A DNA stretch of 64,000 nt. Source: Bilifractor porci (GTDB taxonomy: Bacteria; Bacillota; Clostridia; Lachnospirales; Lachnospiraceae). Positions 63,885 through 64,000 of the stretch are shown one piece after another; the first letter of the stretch is position 1, and every line of letters begins with the position of its first letter. Below the pieces are notes generated by a model, which had not been told where the DNA came from, searched no databases, and was given only the letters and a program-made list of their open reading frames with translations. The position numbers were made by a program, and so were the translations under genes. The stretch covers positions 1-64,000 of the forward strand of contig NZ_VUMV01000005.1 of NCBI RefSeq assembly GCF_009696005.1. Direction: 5' to 3'.

Positions 63885-64000
63885 CGCTTTGGCAAATTTC
63901 CGCGAACAGGTGAAAGAGCTGTACGCGAACTATGATGTGTATATCCGGCCGCTGCTGAAATTCGCGCTGGCGCTGATTATTTTCATGTCCATCAACAATG
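63877..64000 (+). CDS. Membrane protein, cut by the window end
   Basis: The ATG lies inside the end of the previous gene. The 41 visible residues start NNALANFREQVKELYANYD and enter a hydrophobic helix (LLKFALALIIFMSI). This looks like the N-terminus of a larger integral membrane protein. Its function cannot be judged from the part in the window. Confidence 0.65.
   Translation, partial: MNNALANFREQVKELYANYDVYIRPLLKFALALIIFMSINN

Overview
The window looks like the chromosome of an anaerobic Firmicute, most likely a member of the Lachnospiraceae (Clostridia). This rests on gene order and families: glutamine synthetase followed by an ANTAR regulator, a SUF operon of sufCBDSU type, the order lepA-hemW-uvrA-mreB-recD2-comF, rubrerythrin, an NlpC/P60 coiled-coil hydrolase, frequent AGGAGG ribosome sites and TTG/GTG starts. 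No integrase, transposase, phage gene, rRNA or CRISPR array was seen.

Layout. 0-3.3 kb: end of glnA, ANTAR regulator and a secreted peptidoglycan hydrolase. 3.4-7.9 kb: a Crp/Fnr-like regulator beside a decayed MATE-type transporter, then a large lipoprotein glycosidase with a GH106-like start. 8.2-14.8 kb: an unusual NifX-like/Cys-rich/FKBP fusion, then sufC-B-D-S-U and a DUF1934 protein. 14.9-19.7 kb: a long hairpin element, a small membrane protein, and a tight three-gene operon (polysaccharide deacetylase-like protein, FKBP/trigger-factor-like lipoprotein, sigma-like protein without region 4). 19.8-23.8 kb: sulfur assimilation (a Cys-Cys leader peptide, cysK, metY, an IscR/CymR-type Rrf2 regulator) and a PPC-domain protein.

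23.8-47.3 kb is the accessory heart of the window and is visibly more AT-rich than its flanks. It encodes an apparently complete uptake and breakdown route for an inositol-like cyclitol. The parts are an AraC regulator; two creatininase-family ring hydrolases (one closely IolN-like); two zinc alcohol dehydrogenases; a ribose-type ABC importer; two TIM-barrel epimerases (one IolO-like); a DeoR regulator with IolC-, IolA- and IolJ-like enzymes; and a tagaturonate-to-pyruvate module (uxaB, kdgK, KDPG aldolase, uxaA) under an IclR regulator with two matching operators. The layout suggests cyclitol -> inosose -> diketone -> 5-keto-gluconate -> tagaturonate -> altronate -> KDG -> KDPG -> pyruvate plus glyceraldehyde-3-P, the route described for Thermotoga. 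Here it is merged with the kinase/aldolase/dehydrogenase half of the classical Bacillus iol pathway. No iolG, iolE, iolD or iolB is present.

47.3-64 kb returns to core genome: a GntR-controlled ABC exporter, an assimilatory-type sulfite/nitrite reductase preceded by a possible leader peptide, two tRNA-Gly genes, rubrerythrin, lepA, hemW, uvrA, mreB, recD2, comF and two small membrane-protein genes, the last one cut by the window end. Function calls come from reading motifs and context; no database search was possible.
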